In this document: piece after piece, positions 9,185 through 17,521 of the stretch | Layout of the letters: each line of letters begins with the position of its first letter | Position numbering within the stretch: the first letter of the stretch is position 1 | Origin: Neorhizobium petrolearium | Lineage (GTDB): Bacteria > Pseudomonadota > Alphaproteobacteria > Rhizobiales > Rhizobiaceae | DNA: 64,000 nucleotides | Direction of reading: 5' to 3' | NCBI RefSeq assembly: GCF_017873175.1 | Contig: NZ_JAGGJW010000016.1 | Span: 124,001 to 188,000 of the forward strand | Made by a program: the position numbers and the translations under genes | Notes under the pieces: generated by a model | What the model was told of the DNA's origin: nothing | What the model saw: the letters and a program-made list of their open reading frames with translations, nothing else | Databases searched by the model: none

Positions 9185-10450
9185 TCAAGTGTTCATCGAG
9201 TCGAAGAAATCGCCATTGTTCTTCGTCTGCTTCAGCTTGTCGATCAGGAACTCGATCGCATCCGTCGTACCCATCGGAGCGAGAATACGGCGAAGCACGA
9301 AAATCTTCTGGAGGTCCTGGCGTGGCACAAGCAGATCTTCCTTGCGCGTGCCGGACTTCAGAATGTCCATCGCTGGGAAGATACGCTTGTCGGCGACCTT
9401 GCGGTCGAGCACGATTTCCGAGTTGCCGGTGCCCTTGAATTCTTCGAAGATGACTTCGTCCATGCGGCTGCCAGTGTCGATAAGCGCCGTCGCGATGATG
9501 GTCAGCGAACCGCCTTCTTCGATGTTACGGGCCGCGCCGAAGAAACGCTTCGGCCGCTGCAGCGCGTTGGCGTCCACGCCGCCGGTCAGGACCTTGCCGG
9601 AGGACGGCACGACGGTGTTGTAGGCGCGGCCAAGGCGGGTGATCGAATCGAGCAGGATGACAACGTCACGGCCGTGCTCGACGAGGCGCTTGGCCTTCTC
9701 GATCACCATCTCGGCGACCTGTACGTGACGAACGGCCGGCTCATCGAACGTCGAGGAAACGACCTCGCCACGCACCGAGCGCTGCATATCCGTCACTTCC
9801 TCCGGGCGTTCATCGATCAGGAGAACGATGAGGTAGCATTCCGGGTGATTCGCCGTGATGGAATGAGCGATATTCTGCAGAAGGACAGTCTTACCCGTGC
9901 GCGGCGGCGCGACGATAAGGCCACGTTGGCCTTTTCCAAGCGGCGCAACAAGATCGATGACACGAGCCGAGAGGTCCTTCGAGGTTGGAACATCGAGTTC
10001 CATCTTGAACCGCTCATTCGGATAAAGCGGGGTCAGATTGTCAAAATGGACCTTGTGCCGGATCTTCTCCGGATCATCAAAGTTGATTGTATTGACCTTG
10101 AGGAGCGCGAAATAACGCTCGCCTTCCTTTGGCCCTCGGATCGGACCTTCGACCGTATCGCCGGTCTTCAAAGAAAACCGTCGGATCTGGGAGGGAGAGA
10201 TATAGATATCGTCCGGGCCAGGCAGATAGTTGGCGTTCGCCGAACGCAGGAAGCCGAACCCGTCCTGCAAGACCTCGACCACACCTTCGCCGATGATCTC
10301 GATGTCCTGGCTCGCCAGAACTTTAAGGATCGCGAACATCAGCTCCTGCTTACGCATCGTGCTGGCGTTCTCGACCTCCAGAGATTCGGCAAAGGTCAGC
10401 AAATCGGTGGGAGATTTGCTCTTGAGTTCTTGAAGCTTCATTTCAGCCAT
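9185..10450 (-). CDS. rho: Transcription termination factor Rho
   Basis: Hexameric RNA helicase for factor-dependent termination. The 421-residue protein has the N-terminal helical domain, the cold-shock-like RNA-binding domain (GFGFLRS about 64-70) and the RecA-type motor with Walker A APPRTGKT at 181-188 and VILLDSITRLGRAYN. A strong inverted repeat lies just downstream. The 188 bp upstream, toward hemJ, hold its leader and promoter region and no other gene. Confidence 0.98.
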   Translation of the reverse strand: MAEMKLQELKSKSPTDLLTFAESLEVENASTMRKQELMFAILKVLASQDIEIIGEGVVEVLQDGFGFLRSANANYLPGPDDIYISPSQIRRFSLKTGDTVEGPIRGPKEGERYFALLKVNTINFDDPEKIRHKVHFDNLTPLYPNERFKMELDVPTSKDLSARVIDLVAPLGKGQRGLIVAPPRTGKTVLLQNIAHSITANHPECYLIVLLIDERPEEVTDMQRSVRGEVVSSTFDEPAVRHVQVAEMVIEKAKRLVEHGRDVVILLDSITRLGRAYNTVVPSSGKVLTGGVDANALQRPKRFFGAARNIEEGGSLTIIATALIDTGSRMDEVIFEEFKGTGNSEIVLDRKVADKRIFPAMDILKSGTRKEDLLVPRQDLQKIFVLRRILAPMGTTDAIEFLIDKLKQTKNNGDFFDSMNT

Positions 10451-10638
10451 GAAGAGGGGACCGTAGTGTGAGAATTTTAGGGAGAATATAGGCGTGTCGG
10501 TGAACTTCGCTCCCGCGGAAAATGATCCAGGGACGATGGGAAATTACACGCATGCCACGAGATGAGATGGCGCGAAAATAGCGACTCGCGTGGAATGCCG
10601 CAAGGGGCAAGCAGAAATTCTTGCTGAGAAAAAGAACA

Positions 10639-11184
10639 TCAGAACGGTTTTACGATCACGAGGATGACAATTCCGATCATCAGCACTGTCGGCAATTCGT
10701 TCAGCATCCGCCAGTAGCGTGGTGATTTACGGGGACCGTCGACCGCGAAATTCCGGACGGCGCGACCAAACAGCACATGCACCAGGGTAAGAAAGATCAC
10801 CAACCCGATCTTCGCATGCAGCCAGCCGCCGCGGAATCCATAAACATCCCAAGCCAGGAAAAGGCCCAGAACCCATGTGATCATCATCGCCGGGTTCATG
10901 ATGATCTTCAGGAGCCGCTGTTCCATCATCTTGAAGGTTTCCGACTGGGCTGAGCCCGGTTCTGCGTCGCTGTGATAGATGAAAAGCCGCGGCATATAGA
11001 GAAGCCCCGCCATCCAGGAGATCACAGCGATCACATGGAAAGCCTTGATATAGAGGACAAAATCATCCGGCTGCGCCAGATAGACCGTAGCCAGGATCGC
11101 GATGAAGACGACAAGCGCGACGAATGCGCGAATCGCCGATCGCCGCCCGGCCGCCCGGCCACTCTGCAGCTCGGACGCATTCAT
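10639..11184 (-). CDS. hemJ: Protoporphyrinogen IX oxidase HemJ
   Basis: Membrane enzyme for oxidation of protoporphyrinogen IX in heme synthesis. The 181-residue protein has about four or five hydrophobic segments, a conserved early histidine in IKAFHVIAVISWMAGLLY, and the MPRLFIYH motif of the HemJ family. It overlaps the end of hemE by 4 bp (ATGA), which places it in the heme pathway. The first 20 residues are polar and could be trimmed if a later start is used. Confidence 0.9.
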   Translation of the reverse strand: MNASELQSGRAAGRRSAIRAFVALVVFIAILATVYLAQPDDFVLYIKAFHVIAVISWMAGLLYMPRLFIYHSDAEPGSAQSETFKMMEQRLLKIIMNPAMMITWVLGLFLAWDVYGFRGGWLHAKIGLVIFLTLVHVLFGRAVRNFAVDGPRKSPRYWRMLNELPTVLMIGIVILVIVKPF

Positions 11185-12215
11185 AACCTTGCTCCCCGTA
11201 CGCGCCTCATCAGCGCCGTCACATGATCGGGATTGGCCTCCGGTGTGATGCCGTGCCCGAGATTGAAGATCAGCGGTCCGTTTCCGAGTTTCTCCAGGAT
11301 CGCATCGATACCTTCCTCCAGCGACTTTCCGCCGGCGACCACCCGCATCGGATCGAGATTGCCCTGAATCGGCCCGTCTTTCTGCAGCTCGGCTGCGAAA
11401 GAGAGTGGCACCGACCAGTCGAGGCCGATCGCATCTGCCTTGGTCTTCTGGCGATAGGTCTTCAGGTTGAAACCAGCGCCTTTGGCAAAGGCTATGATCT
11501 TGGCATCCGGGCGCTCCTTGCGAACAATCTCGATCATACGCGCAACCGGCCCTGCAGCGTAAGCTTGGAACTCTCGCTCTCCGAGAACCCCCGCCCAGGA
11601 ATCGAAAATCTGCACAGCGTCCGCACCCGCATCGATCTGGGCGATCAGATATTCCGCTGATACCTCAGCCAGGAAAGAGAGAAGTTTTTCGAAAGCTTCC
11701 GGGTACCGGTAGGCAAACAGCCGGGCGGGAGCCTGGTCCGGTGTGCCGTGGCCGGCGATCATATAGGTAGCCACCGTCCAGGGCGCGCCGCAAAAGCCGA
11801 GCAGGGCGGTTTCTTCCGGCAGTTCCTTTCTTAATCGACGCACCGTCTCAATCACCGGTGCCAAGTAGTCGAGAACCCCGTCGCCCTTCAACCTTTCGAT
11901 GGCGGAAACGTCGATCGGGTCCATCTGTGGACCTTCTCCCTGCACGAAACGAACATTCCGCTTCAAAGCATCCGGAATAACCAGGATATCGGAGAAGAGG
12001 ATCGCCGCATCAAAGCTATAGCGCCGGATCGGCTGCAAGGTCACTTCGACGGCCAGATCCGGGGTGTAGCAGAGATCGAGAAAGCTTCCGGCCTTCGACC
12101 GCGTTTCCCTGTATTCAGGAAGATAGCGTCCTGCCTGTCTCATCAGCCAGATCGGTGGCGGTTTGACGGTCCTGCCTTCAAGCACCGCGACGATCTTGCG
12201 GGTTTCGCCGGTCAA
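11181..12215 (-). CDS. hemE: Uroporphyrinogen decarboxylase
   Basis: Converts uroporphyrinogen III to coproporphyrinogen III by four decarboxylations. The 344-residue protein has the N-terminal signature LMRQAGRYLPEYRE at 24-37 and the second signature GFCGAPWTVATYMIAG. It is transcribed away from the candidate origin and overlaps hemJ. In several alphaproteobacteria the chromosomal origin is immediately next to hemE, as proposed here. Confidence 0.98.
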   Translation of the reverse strand: MTGETRKIVAVLEGRTVKPPPIWLMRQAGRYLPEYRETRSKAGSFLDLCYTPDLAVEVTLQPIRRYSFDAAILFSDILVIPDALKRNVRFVQGEGPQMDPIDVSAIERLKGDGVLDYLAPVIETVRRLRKELPEETALLGFCGAPWTVATYMIAGHGTPDQAPARLFAYRYPEAFEKLLSFLAEVSAEYLIAQIDAGADAVQIFDSWAGVLGEREFQAYAAGPVARMIEIVRKERPDAKIIAFAKGAGFNLKTYRQKTKADAIGLDWSVPLSFAAELQKDGPIQGNLDPMRVVAGGKSLEEGIDAILEKLGNGPLIFNLGHGITPEANPDHVTALMRRVRGARL

Positions 12216-12618
12216 TGGGTTCTCCCTAAATCAAAGAAAAGAATTTAATTTTGTTTTCTATTTCTTAGAGTCGGTGGGTAGCAAGGATTAAAGTCAAATC
12301 ACAGCCGACGCGGCGATCCGTCGCTCTCGCCATCGGGGCGGTACAGAACCTGCCTGAAATCTTGTAATCGAAGGAAGAGATCAATATTTTGGAGCGATTC
12401 CAGTTGGATAGGCGCATTATAGCCTGATTGCCATCTGTGGATAAACTGGGGATGGAAAACCGCTTGGGTGTCTTTATCCCCAGAGCCCACAAGTTCGCTT
12501 GATTGACGTCCACGAAACCTGCAGATGTGGAAAACGAGGCTGTTTTCCAAGCAGCGGGCGACTGGCAGGAAAGTTCGGATCGTCTCTCCCGAGTTGTCAA
12601 CAAAGGGTAAAGATTAGC
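12216..12618. other. Candidate chromosomal replication origin (oriC) between hemE and ppsR
   Basis: A 403-bp gene-free region between divergent genes. An AT-rich tract (about 12227-12267) would suit duplex unwinding. Sites like the DnaA box TTATCCACA are TGTGGATAA at 12436-12444 (perfect, reverse orientation), TTATCCCCA at 12474-12482 and TGTGGAAAA at 12526-12534 (one mismatch each). An inverted repeat TGGAAAAC-6-GTTTTCCA lies at 12528-12549. GANTC methylation sites occur at 12268 and 12396. Position next to hemE, nearby parAB and diverging gene orientation support the call. No origin activity can be shown from sequence alone, and the promoters of hemE and ppsR must lie here too. Confidence 0.7.
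12436..12444 (-). promoter_or_regulatory. Consensus DnaA box
   Basis: TGTGGATAA, the exact reverse complement of TTATCCACA. It lies in the centre of the hemE-ppsR gap, with a one-mismatch site 30 bp further on in the opposite orientation (12474-12482). Confidence 0.65.
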
Positions 12619-13440
12619 GTGGAGAATAGAAAAAACTTCTTCCATCTGCACCTGATATCTGACTCGACGGGCGAGACTCTTATCTCCGCGGGCAGGGCTG
12701 CTTCGGTTCAATTCCAGTCGTCGTTTGCGATCGAGCATGTCTATCCGTTGATCCGAAACCGCAAGCAGCTTTTGGCGGTGTTGGAAGACATCGATCGGGA
12801 ACCGGGCATCGTCCTTTACACGATTGTCGATCAGGAACTGGCGGGATTCATCGACCGGCGCTGCCGTGAAATGGGCCTGCCAAGCGTGAATGTTCTTGAG
12901 CCGATCATGGCGACGTTTCAAGCCTATCTCGGCGCGCCGTCTCGCCGGCGGGTGGGCGCGCAACACGCGTTGAATGCCGACTATTTCAAGCGCATCGAAG
13001 CGCTCAATTTCACCATGGATCATGACGATGGGCAGATGCCGGAGGACTATGACGAGGCGGATGTCGTGCTGGTCGGTATCAGCCGCACGTCAAAGACACC
13101 GACCAGCATCTATCTTGCCAACCGGGGCATCAAGACAGCCAATATCCCGATCGTGCCTGGCGCCGACTTGCCGGAAAGCCTTTATCGAGCGACTCATCCA
13201 CTCATCGTCGGCTTGGTCGCGACGACGGATCGCATTAGCCAGGTCCGCGAAAACCGGGAGCTTGGGGCGACACATGGCTTCGATCATCGGCATTATACCG
13301 ACCGTGCAACGATCAATGAGGAGCTGAAATATGCCCGCGCTCTGTGTGCCCGGCACAATTGGCCAGTCATAGACGTGACGCGTCGGTCGATTGAGGAGAC
13401 GGCTGCTGCAATCGTTGCGCTTCGCCCGAAGCTGCGTTAA
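12619..13440 (+). CDS. ppsR: Pyruvate, phosphate dikinase regulatory protein
   Basis: Bifunctional kinase/phosphorylase that inactivates and reactivates pyruvate phosphate dikinase (or PEP synthase) using ADP and Pi. The GTG at 12619 gives 273 residues, the normal family length. An ATG-started extension from 12499 would run through the DnaA boxes and has no similarity. The P-loop-like motif GISRTSKTP is at 153-161. No target kinase gene is in the window, so it is unclear whether PpdK or PpsA is the substrate. It is the first gene to the right of the candidate origin. Confidence 0.92.
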   Translation: MENRKNFFHLHLISDSTGETLISAGRAASVQFQSSFAIEHVYPLIRNRKQLLAVLEDIDREPGIVLYTIVDQELAGFIDRRCREMGLPSVNVLEPIMATFQAYLGAPSRRRVGAQHALNADYFKRIEALNFTMDHDDGQMPEDYDEADVVLVGISRTSKTPTSIYLANRGIKTANIPIVPGADLPESLYRATHPLIVGLVATTDRISQVRENRELGATHGFDHRHYTDRATINEELKYARALCARHNWPVIDVTRRSIEETAAAIVALRPKLR

Positions 13441-13473
13441 GCGGAAACGCCTGCCGCTTCTGGGAGATTCCTC

Positions 13474-14067
13474 GTGACAGTTCCCCTCGTGCTTGCCTCC
13501 GCCAGCCCTTTTCGCCGGATGCTGATGGAGAATGCTGGCCTGACATTTGAAAGTCGCGCCGCTGAAATCGATGAACGAGAGATAGAAGCATGCCTGGAAG
13601 GAGCGTCCCCTGATCAGGTGGCACTGGCGCTCGCCAGGGCCAAGGCGCTGGATGTGAGTCGGCATTTCCCTGGTGCGCTGGTGATTGGATCGGACCAGAC
13701 CATGTCTCTCGGCAACCGGGTATATCACAAGCCGAAATCCATCGAGGAGGCGAAGGAAAATCTGCTGTCGCTTTCCGGTAAGACTCATCGGCTGAATAGC
13801 GCCATTGCGTTTTCCCGCAATAATGAGGTCGTGTGGGAGCATGTCGCCCATGCCGACTTGACCGTGCGGGCATTGAGCGTCGCTTTCGTCGATCGGTATC
13901 TGACGCGGGTTGGAGAAAAGGTCTTCGGCAGTGTCGGCGCCTACCAGCTTGAAGGCGAAGGTATCCAGCTCTTCTCGAAGATCGACGGGGACTATTTTAC
14001 CATCCTGGGCTTACCCATGCTGCCGCTCCTGGAAAAACTGCGTGACCTTGGAACGATCGATGGCTGA
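13474..14067 (+). CDS. maf: Maf-family nucleoside triphosphate pyrophosphatase
   Basis: House-cleaning hydrolase of non-canonical or modified nucleotides. The 197-residue protein starts at GTG 13474 and has the Maf N-terminal motif LASASPFRR at 7-15 and a conserved SDQTMSL segment. It overlaps aroE by 8 bp. The YceF-like and YhdE-like subgroups cannot be separated by eye here, so substrate preference is left open. Confidence 0.92.
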   Translation: MTVPLVLASASPFRRMLMENAGLTFESRAAEIDEREIEACLEGASPDQVALALARAKALDVSRHFPGALVIGSDQTMSLGNRVYHKPKSIEEAKENLLSLSGKTHRLNSAIAFSRNNEVVWEHVAHADLTVRALSVAFVDRYLTRVGEKVFGSVGAYQLEGEGIQLFSKIDGDYFTILGLPMLPLLEKLRDLGTIDG

Positions 14068-14920
14068 TTCACGTGAAACATTCTTGGTTAACGCGTTCGT
14101 TACCGGCTGGCCGGTGAAACACTCGCGCTCGCCGCTGATCCATAATTACTGGCTGAAGCAATTCGGCATCGCCGGTACTTACAAAGCCGAAGCCGTCTCC
14201 GAAGAGGATTTTCCGGCTTTCATTCAAGGCTTGAAGGACGGCAGTTCGGGATATCGCGGCGGCAATGTCACGATACCGCATAAGGAACAGGCGTTTAGGC
14301 TCGCCGACCGGCCGGATGCCCTGGCGAAGGAACTTGGCGCCTCGAATACGCTCTGGATGGAAAACGGCCAGCTTAACGCGACGAATACCGACGGCTATGG
14401 CTTCACGGCCAATCTTGATGCTCGTCATCCCGGCTGGGATAAGATCGATCGCGCCGTGATCCTCGGCGCCGGCGGTGCGAGCCGCGCTGTCATTCAGGCT
14501 GTCCGCGACCGCGGCATTGGCGAAATTCACGTGGTCAACCGGACCGTTCCGCGCGCCCAGGAGCTTGCCGATCGCTTCGGCCCCAAAGTGCATGCCCATT
14601 CCCTGCAAGCGTTGAGCGAGGCGATGTCCGGTGCTGGCTTGTTCGTCAACACGACATCCCTTGGCATGGATGGCGGTGAGGTGCGGCAAATCGATTTCTC
14701 GCCGCTGAAGGACGACGCGGTCGTCACCGATATCGTTTATGTGCCACTGAAGACCCCGTTGCTCGCTCAGGCGGAAAACCAGGGTTTTGCGAGCGTCGAT
14801 GGCCTTGGCATGCTGCTTCATCAGGCCGTGCCTGGTTTTGAAAAATGGTTCGGGCATCGGCCATTGGTCGACGAGGCACTCCGCGATCTAGTCATCGCCG
14901 ACATGGAAAGACATAGATGA
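14060..14920 (+). CDS. aroE: Shikimate dehydrogenase
   Basis: NADPH-dependent reduction of 3-dehydroshikimate to shikimate. ATG 14060 gives 286 residues with SRSPLIH at 22-28, NVTIPHKE at 69-76 (catalytic Lys75), NTDGYGF with Asp111, and the nucleotide-binding GAGGAS at 136-141. Residues 4-7 (SRET) are encoded within a parS palindrome. The start overlaps maf and the stop overlaps coaE by 4 bp, so maf-aroE-coaE-dnaQ forms a tight operon. Confidence 0.97.
   Translation: MADSRETFLVNAFVTGWPVKHSRSPLIHNYWLKQFGIAGTYKAEAVSEEDFPAFIQGLKDGSSGYRGGNVTIPHKEQAFRLADRPDALAKELGASNTLWMENGQLNATNTDGYGFTANLDARHPGWDKIDRAVILGAGGASRAVIQAVRDRGIGEIHVVNRTVPRAQELADRFGPKVHAHSLQALSEAMSGAGLFVNTTSLGMDGGEVRQIDFSPLKDDAVVTDIVYVPLKTPLLAQAENQGFASVDGLGMLLHQAVPGFEKWFGHRPLVDEALRDLVIADMERHR
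14065..14080. promoter_or_regulatory. parS site at the start of aroE
   Basis: TGATTCACGTGAAACA, one mismatch to the consensus. It overlaps the maf stop and encodes residues 3-7 of AroE (SRET at 4-7). It is the nearest parS to the right of the candidate origin. Confidence 0.9.
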
Positions 14921-15528
14921 TCGTCATCGGGCTCACCGGCTCCATCGGCATGGGAAAATCCACGACCGCGAAAATGTTCGCGGATGAGGGCGTGCCGGTG
15001 AATGATTCGGACGCCGTGGTCCATGATCTTTATCGAACCGATGCGGTGAAACCGATCGGTGAAGCCTTTCCGGGCGCGGTCAGGGATGGCGTCATCGACC
15101 GTCAGGAGCTCTCGCGCCAGCTTGCGGCCGCGCCGGAAAAATTTCCGCTCCTTGAATCGATCGTCCACCCGCTGGTTCGCAGTCGCGAAGTCAAATTCCT
15201 GAAGCGTCATCGACAAGCCGGCGCCGATCTTGTGCTGCTCGACATACCGTTGCTTTTCGAAGTGAAGGGGGAGGATCGTGTGGATGTCGTCGTCGTCGTC
15301 ACCTGTGATCCACAGATTCAGCGCGAAAGAGTGCTTGCGCGCCCGGGCATGACCGAGGAAAAATTGGAGATGATTCTCTCCCGCCAGATACCCGACTCTG
15401 AAAAGCGAAAAAGGGCCGACTTCCTGGTCGATACCGGGCTTGGTCTGGATGCGGCGAGACAAAGAGTGCGAGAAATCATAGCCGCTTTGAAAGCGGCAAA
15501 GATGAGCGCCAAAGAAACGGACCAATGA
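14917..15528 (+). CDS. coaE: Dephospho-CoA kinase
   Basis: Last step of coenzyme A synthesis, phosphorylating the 3' hydroxyl of dephospho-CoA. The 203-residue protein has the P-loop GSIGMGKST at 8-16 and a DIPLLFE motif typical of CoaE. It overlaps aroE by 4 bp and is followed after one base by dnaQ. Confidence 0.97.
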   Translation: MIVIGLTGSIGMGKSTTAKMFADEGVPVNDSDAVVHDLYRTDAVKPIGEAFPGAVRDGVIDRQELSRQLAAAPEKFPLLESIVHPLVRSREVKFLKRHRQAGADLVLLDIPLLFEVKGEDRVDVVVVVTCDPQIQRERVLARPGMTEEKLEMILSRQIPDSEKRKRADFLVDTGLGLDAARQRVREIIAALKAAKMSAKETDQ

Positions 15529-15529
15529 C

Positions 15530-16234
15530 ATGCGCGAGATCATTTTCGATACGGAAACCACGGGTCTCGAAACGAAATTCGACCGGGTGATCGAGATCGG
15601 CGGTATCGAGCTCATCAATAATTTCCCGACCGGAAGAACGCTCCATCTCTATATCAACCCTGGCGACCGCAAGGTCCACCCGGATGCGCTTGCCGTACAT
15701 GGCATTACTGACGAGTTCCTGAAGGACAAGCCAAGTTTTGCCGACGTGGCTCATCAGATCATCGAATTTTTTGACGGTGCCAAATGGATCGCCCATAACG
15801 CCAACTTTGACATGGGCTTCATCAACGCGGAGTTCGAGCGGCTCGGGCTTCCGCCGGTCATGATGGACCGGGTCGTCGATACGCTCGCCATGGCCCGCCG
15901 CAAACATCCGATGGGGCCTAATTCGCTCGATGCGCTCTGCCGCCGGTATGGCATAGACAATGCCCACCGCACCAAACACGGGGCGCTTCTCGACTCCGAG
16001 CTCCTGGCGGAAGTCTATATCGAGATGACCGGTGGCCGTCAGGCAGCGCTCGGCCTGTCTGATGCGGAGAGGCCGACGACGGTAGTCGAAGTCGAGGAAG
16101 TGGTCGTAACCGTTGCCGGCCGCCCGCGGGCTCTGGCAGCCCGCATCACCGCAGCGGAGATCGAAGCCCATAGCGCCATGGTCGCAACGCTCAAGGAGAA
16201 GGCGCTTTGGCTGAAATATCAGACTGTCGAGTGA
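15530..16234 (+). CDS. dnaQ: DNA polymerase III epsilon subunit (3'-5' proofreading exonuclease)
   Basis: Proofreading subunit of the replicative polymerase. The 234-residue protein shows ExoI (FDTETTG, Asp7 and Glu9), ExoII (HNANFDMGF, Asp94) and ExoIII-epsilon (KHGALLDSELLA, His150 and Asp155). The C-terminal tail would bind the alpha subunit. It is the last gene of the maf-aroE-coaE-dnaQ run and ends before a strong bidirectional terminator. Confidence 0.97.
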   Translation: MREIIFDTETTGLETKFDRVIEIGGIELINNFPTGRTLHLYINPGDRKVHPDALAVHGITDEFLKDKPSFADVAHQIIEFFDGAKWIAHNANFDMGFINAEFERLGLPPVMMDRVVDTLAMARRKHPMGPNSLDALCRRYGIDNAHRTKHGALLDSELLAEVYIEMTGGRQAALGLSDAERPTTVVEVEEVVVTVAGRPRALAARITAAEIEAHSAMVATLKEKALWLKYQTVE

Positions 16235-16239
16235 AATGA

Positions 16240-16270
16240 AAAAAGGCCGGGTCAGGGACCCGGCCTTTTT
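16240..16270. terminator. Bidirectional rho-independent terminator between dnaQ and secB
   Basis: Perfect 14-bp arms 16240-16253 and 16257-16270 with loop AGG. The arms begin with a run of A and end with a run of T, so the hairpin has a U-tract on both strands and would serve the convergent dnaQ and secB transcripts. Confidence 0.93.
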
Positions 16271-16287
16271 ATTGCAACGGATCAGGT

Positions 16288-16764
16288 TTAGCTGTTCAGC
16301 GATTGCACCTTGGCGCGGGCCTGTTCTTCGGCCATGCGCTGCGTGAACATTTGCGCGAAATCGATCGGATCGATCATCAAGGGCGGGAAACCGCCGTTGC
16401 GCGTCACGTCGGCGATGATCTGGCGTGCGAAGGGGAAAAGCAGCCGCGGGCATTCGATGAATAGCAGCGGCAGCATGTGTTCCTGCGGGAAACCGCTGAT
16501 GCGGAAAACGCCGCCATAGACCAGTTCCGTCGCAAACACGACTTTCTCATCTTCCTGGGCCTTGGCCTCCAGGGTCAGCACGACGTCGAAATCGACCTCG
16601 GAAAGCGGGTTGGCGTTGACATTGACATTGATGTTGATGTTCGGCGCTTTGTCGCGCGCCTGGAGCGATCGGGGTGCGCCGGGGTTCTCGAAGGAGAGAT
16701 CCTTGGTGTATTGTGCCAGGATATTGATGGACGGCGTTGCTGCCTGGTTGTTTTCGTCTGCCAT
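16288..16764 (-). CDS. secB: Protein-export chaperone SecB
   Basis: Tetrameric cytoplasmic chaperone that keeps preproteins unfolded and delivers them to SecA. The start at 16764 (MADENN) gives 158 residues. An in-frame ATG 14 codons upstream is less likely because it lacks family similarity. Typical SecB segments are seen: SINILAQYTKDLSFENP, the PLLFIECPRLLFPFARQ core and GGFPPLMIDPIDFAQMF near the end. It is a single gene facing dnaQ. Confidence 0.97.
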   Translation of the reverse strand: MADENNQAATPSINILAQYTKDLSFENPGAPRSLQARDKAPNININVNVNANPLSEVDFDVVLTLEAKAQEDEKVVFATELVYGGVFRISGFPQEHMLPLLFIECPRLLFPFARQIIADVTRNGGFPPLMIDPIDFAQMFTQRMAEEQARAKVQSLNS

Positions 16765-16881
16765 GGGATTTCCTCGAGGCGTTGGAGCGTTGAGGCCCTC
16801 TAACATTTCGGGTTAGAGGGTTTCAAGGCTAAATGGGAACGTTGTTGGGCTTGCCAATCCCCGGCAAACCAACTGGCCTGT

Positions 16882-17397
16882 TCAATGTTCCTCGTTTTTT
16901 GGTCCGGCCCAGGGCGAGGAGGGATTCGAATTGCGATGGAAATCCTGCTCGTCGAGATCGACTACCGGGCCTGATTTCTTACCGCCCGGGGAGGACCGGT
17001 CGCCGTCGTAACGGTAGCGCGTGCTGCTGGACGTGCGGACCACCACGATGCGGCGGCCAATCAATGACCAGAGGCCCCCGCGCACGAATGGGATGAAGAG
17101 CGCCAGACCGATAATGTCGGTGATGAAGCCTGGCAGGAGGAGCAGGATGCCGGCAACCACGATCATCGCGCCGTCGATGAGGGTCCGGCCGGGCATCCGC
17201 CCTTCCCGGCCTTCCGTGGAAATCTCTCTTAGAATATGCATGCCCTGCCTGCGGAGCAGGAACGCGCCAAGTACCGCTGTGCCGATCACCAGGCCGAGCG
17301 TCGCCCATAGGCCGAGCGCACGCCCCACGAGGACAAAGCCGGCGATTTCTGCCAGAGGCCAGACGATAAGAAAGAGCGGCACGAGAAAGAAACGCAT
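16882..17397 (-). CDS. fxsA: FxsA-family membrane protein
   Basis: Inner-membrane protein of the FxsA/YtxA family. In E. coli a member relieves F-plasmid exclusion of phage T7, but its normal role is unknown. The 171-residue product has hydrophobic segments near residues 4-26, 30-48 and 70-97 and a charged C-terminal tail. It is divergent from timA, with the 124-bp gap holding both promoters. Proximity to secB and timA is a recurrent rhizobial order. Confidence 0.88.
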   Translation of the reverse strand: MRFFLVPLFLIVWPLAEIAGFVLVGRALGLWATLGLVIGTAVLGAFLLRRQGMHILREISTEGREGRMPGRTLIDGAMIVVAGILLLLPGFITDIIGLALFIPFVRGGLWSLIGRRIVVVRTSSSTRYRYDGDRSSPGGKKSGPVVDLDEQDFHRNSNPSSPWAGPKNEEH

Positions 17398-17521
17398 GTT
17401 GTTCCCAGTTCTTAATGGTCCTGCAGTATTTTGCGCTGACGTCTTCGCTATTTGAATGATTGGTGGATGCGGACTATATGAGAAGGTGCAACAAACATTT
17501 AAACGGCAATTGCGGGTTAAG

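Noticed and set aside
12265..13023. 252-codon minus-strand open frame across the candidate origin and ppsR
   Set aside because: Overlaps certain ppsR coding sequence in antisense and shows no motif.
17456..17521. Longer N-terminus for timA
   Set aside because: The extra 22 residues precede the transmembrane start without a ribosome-binding site; ATG 17522 fits the family.
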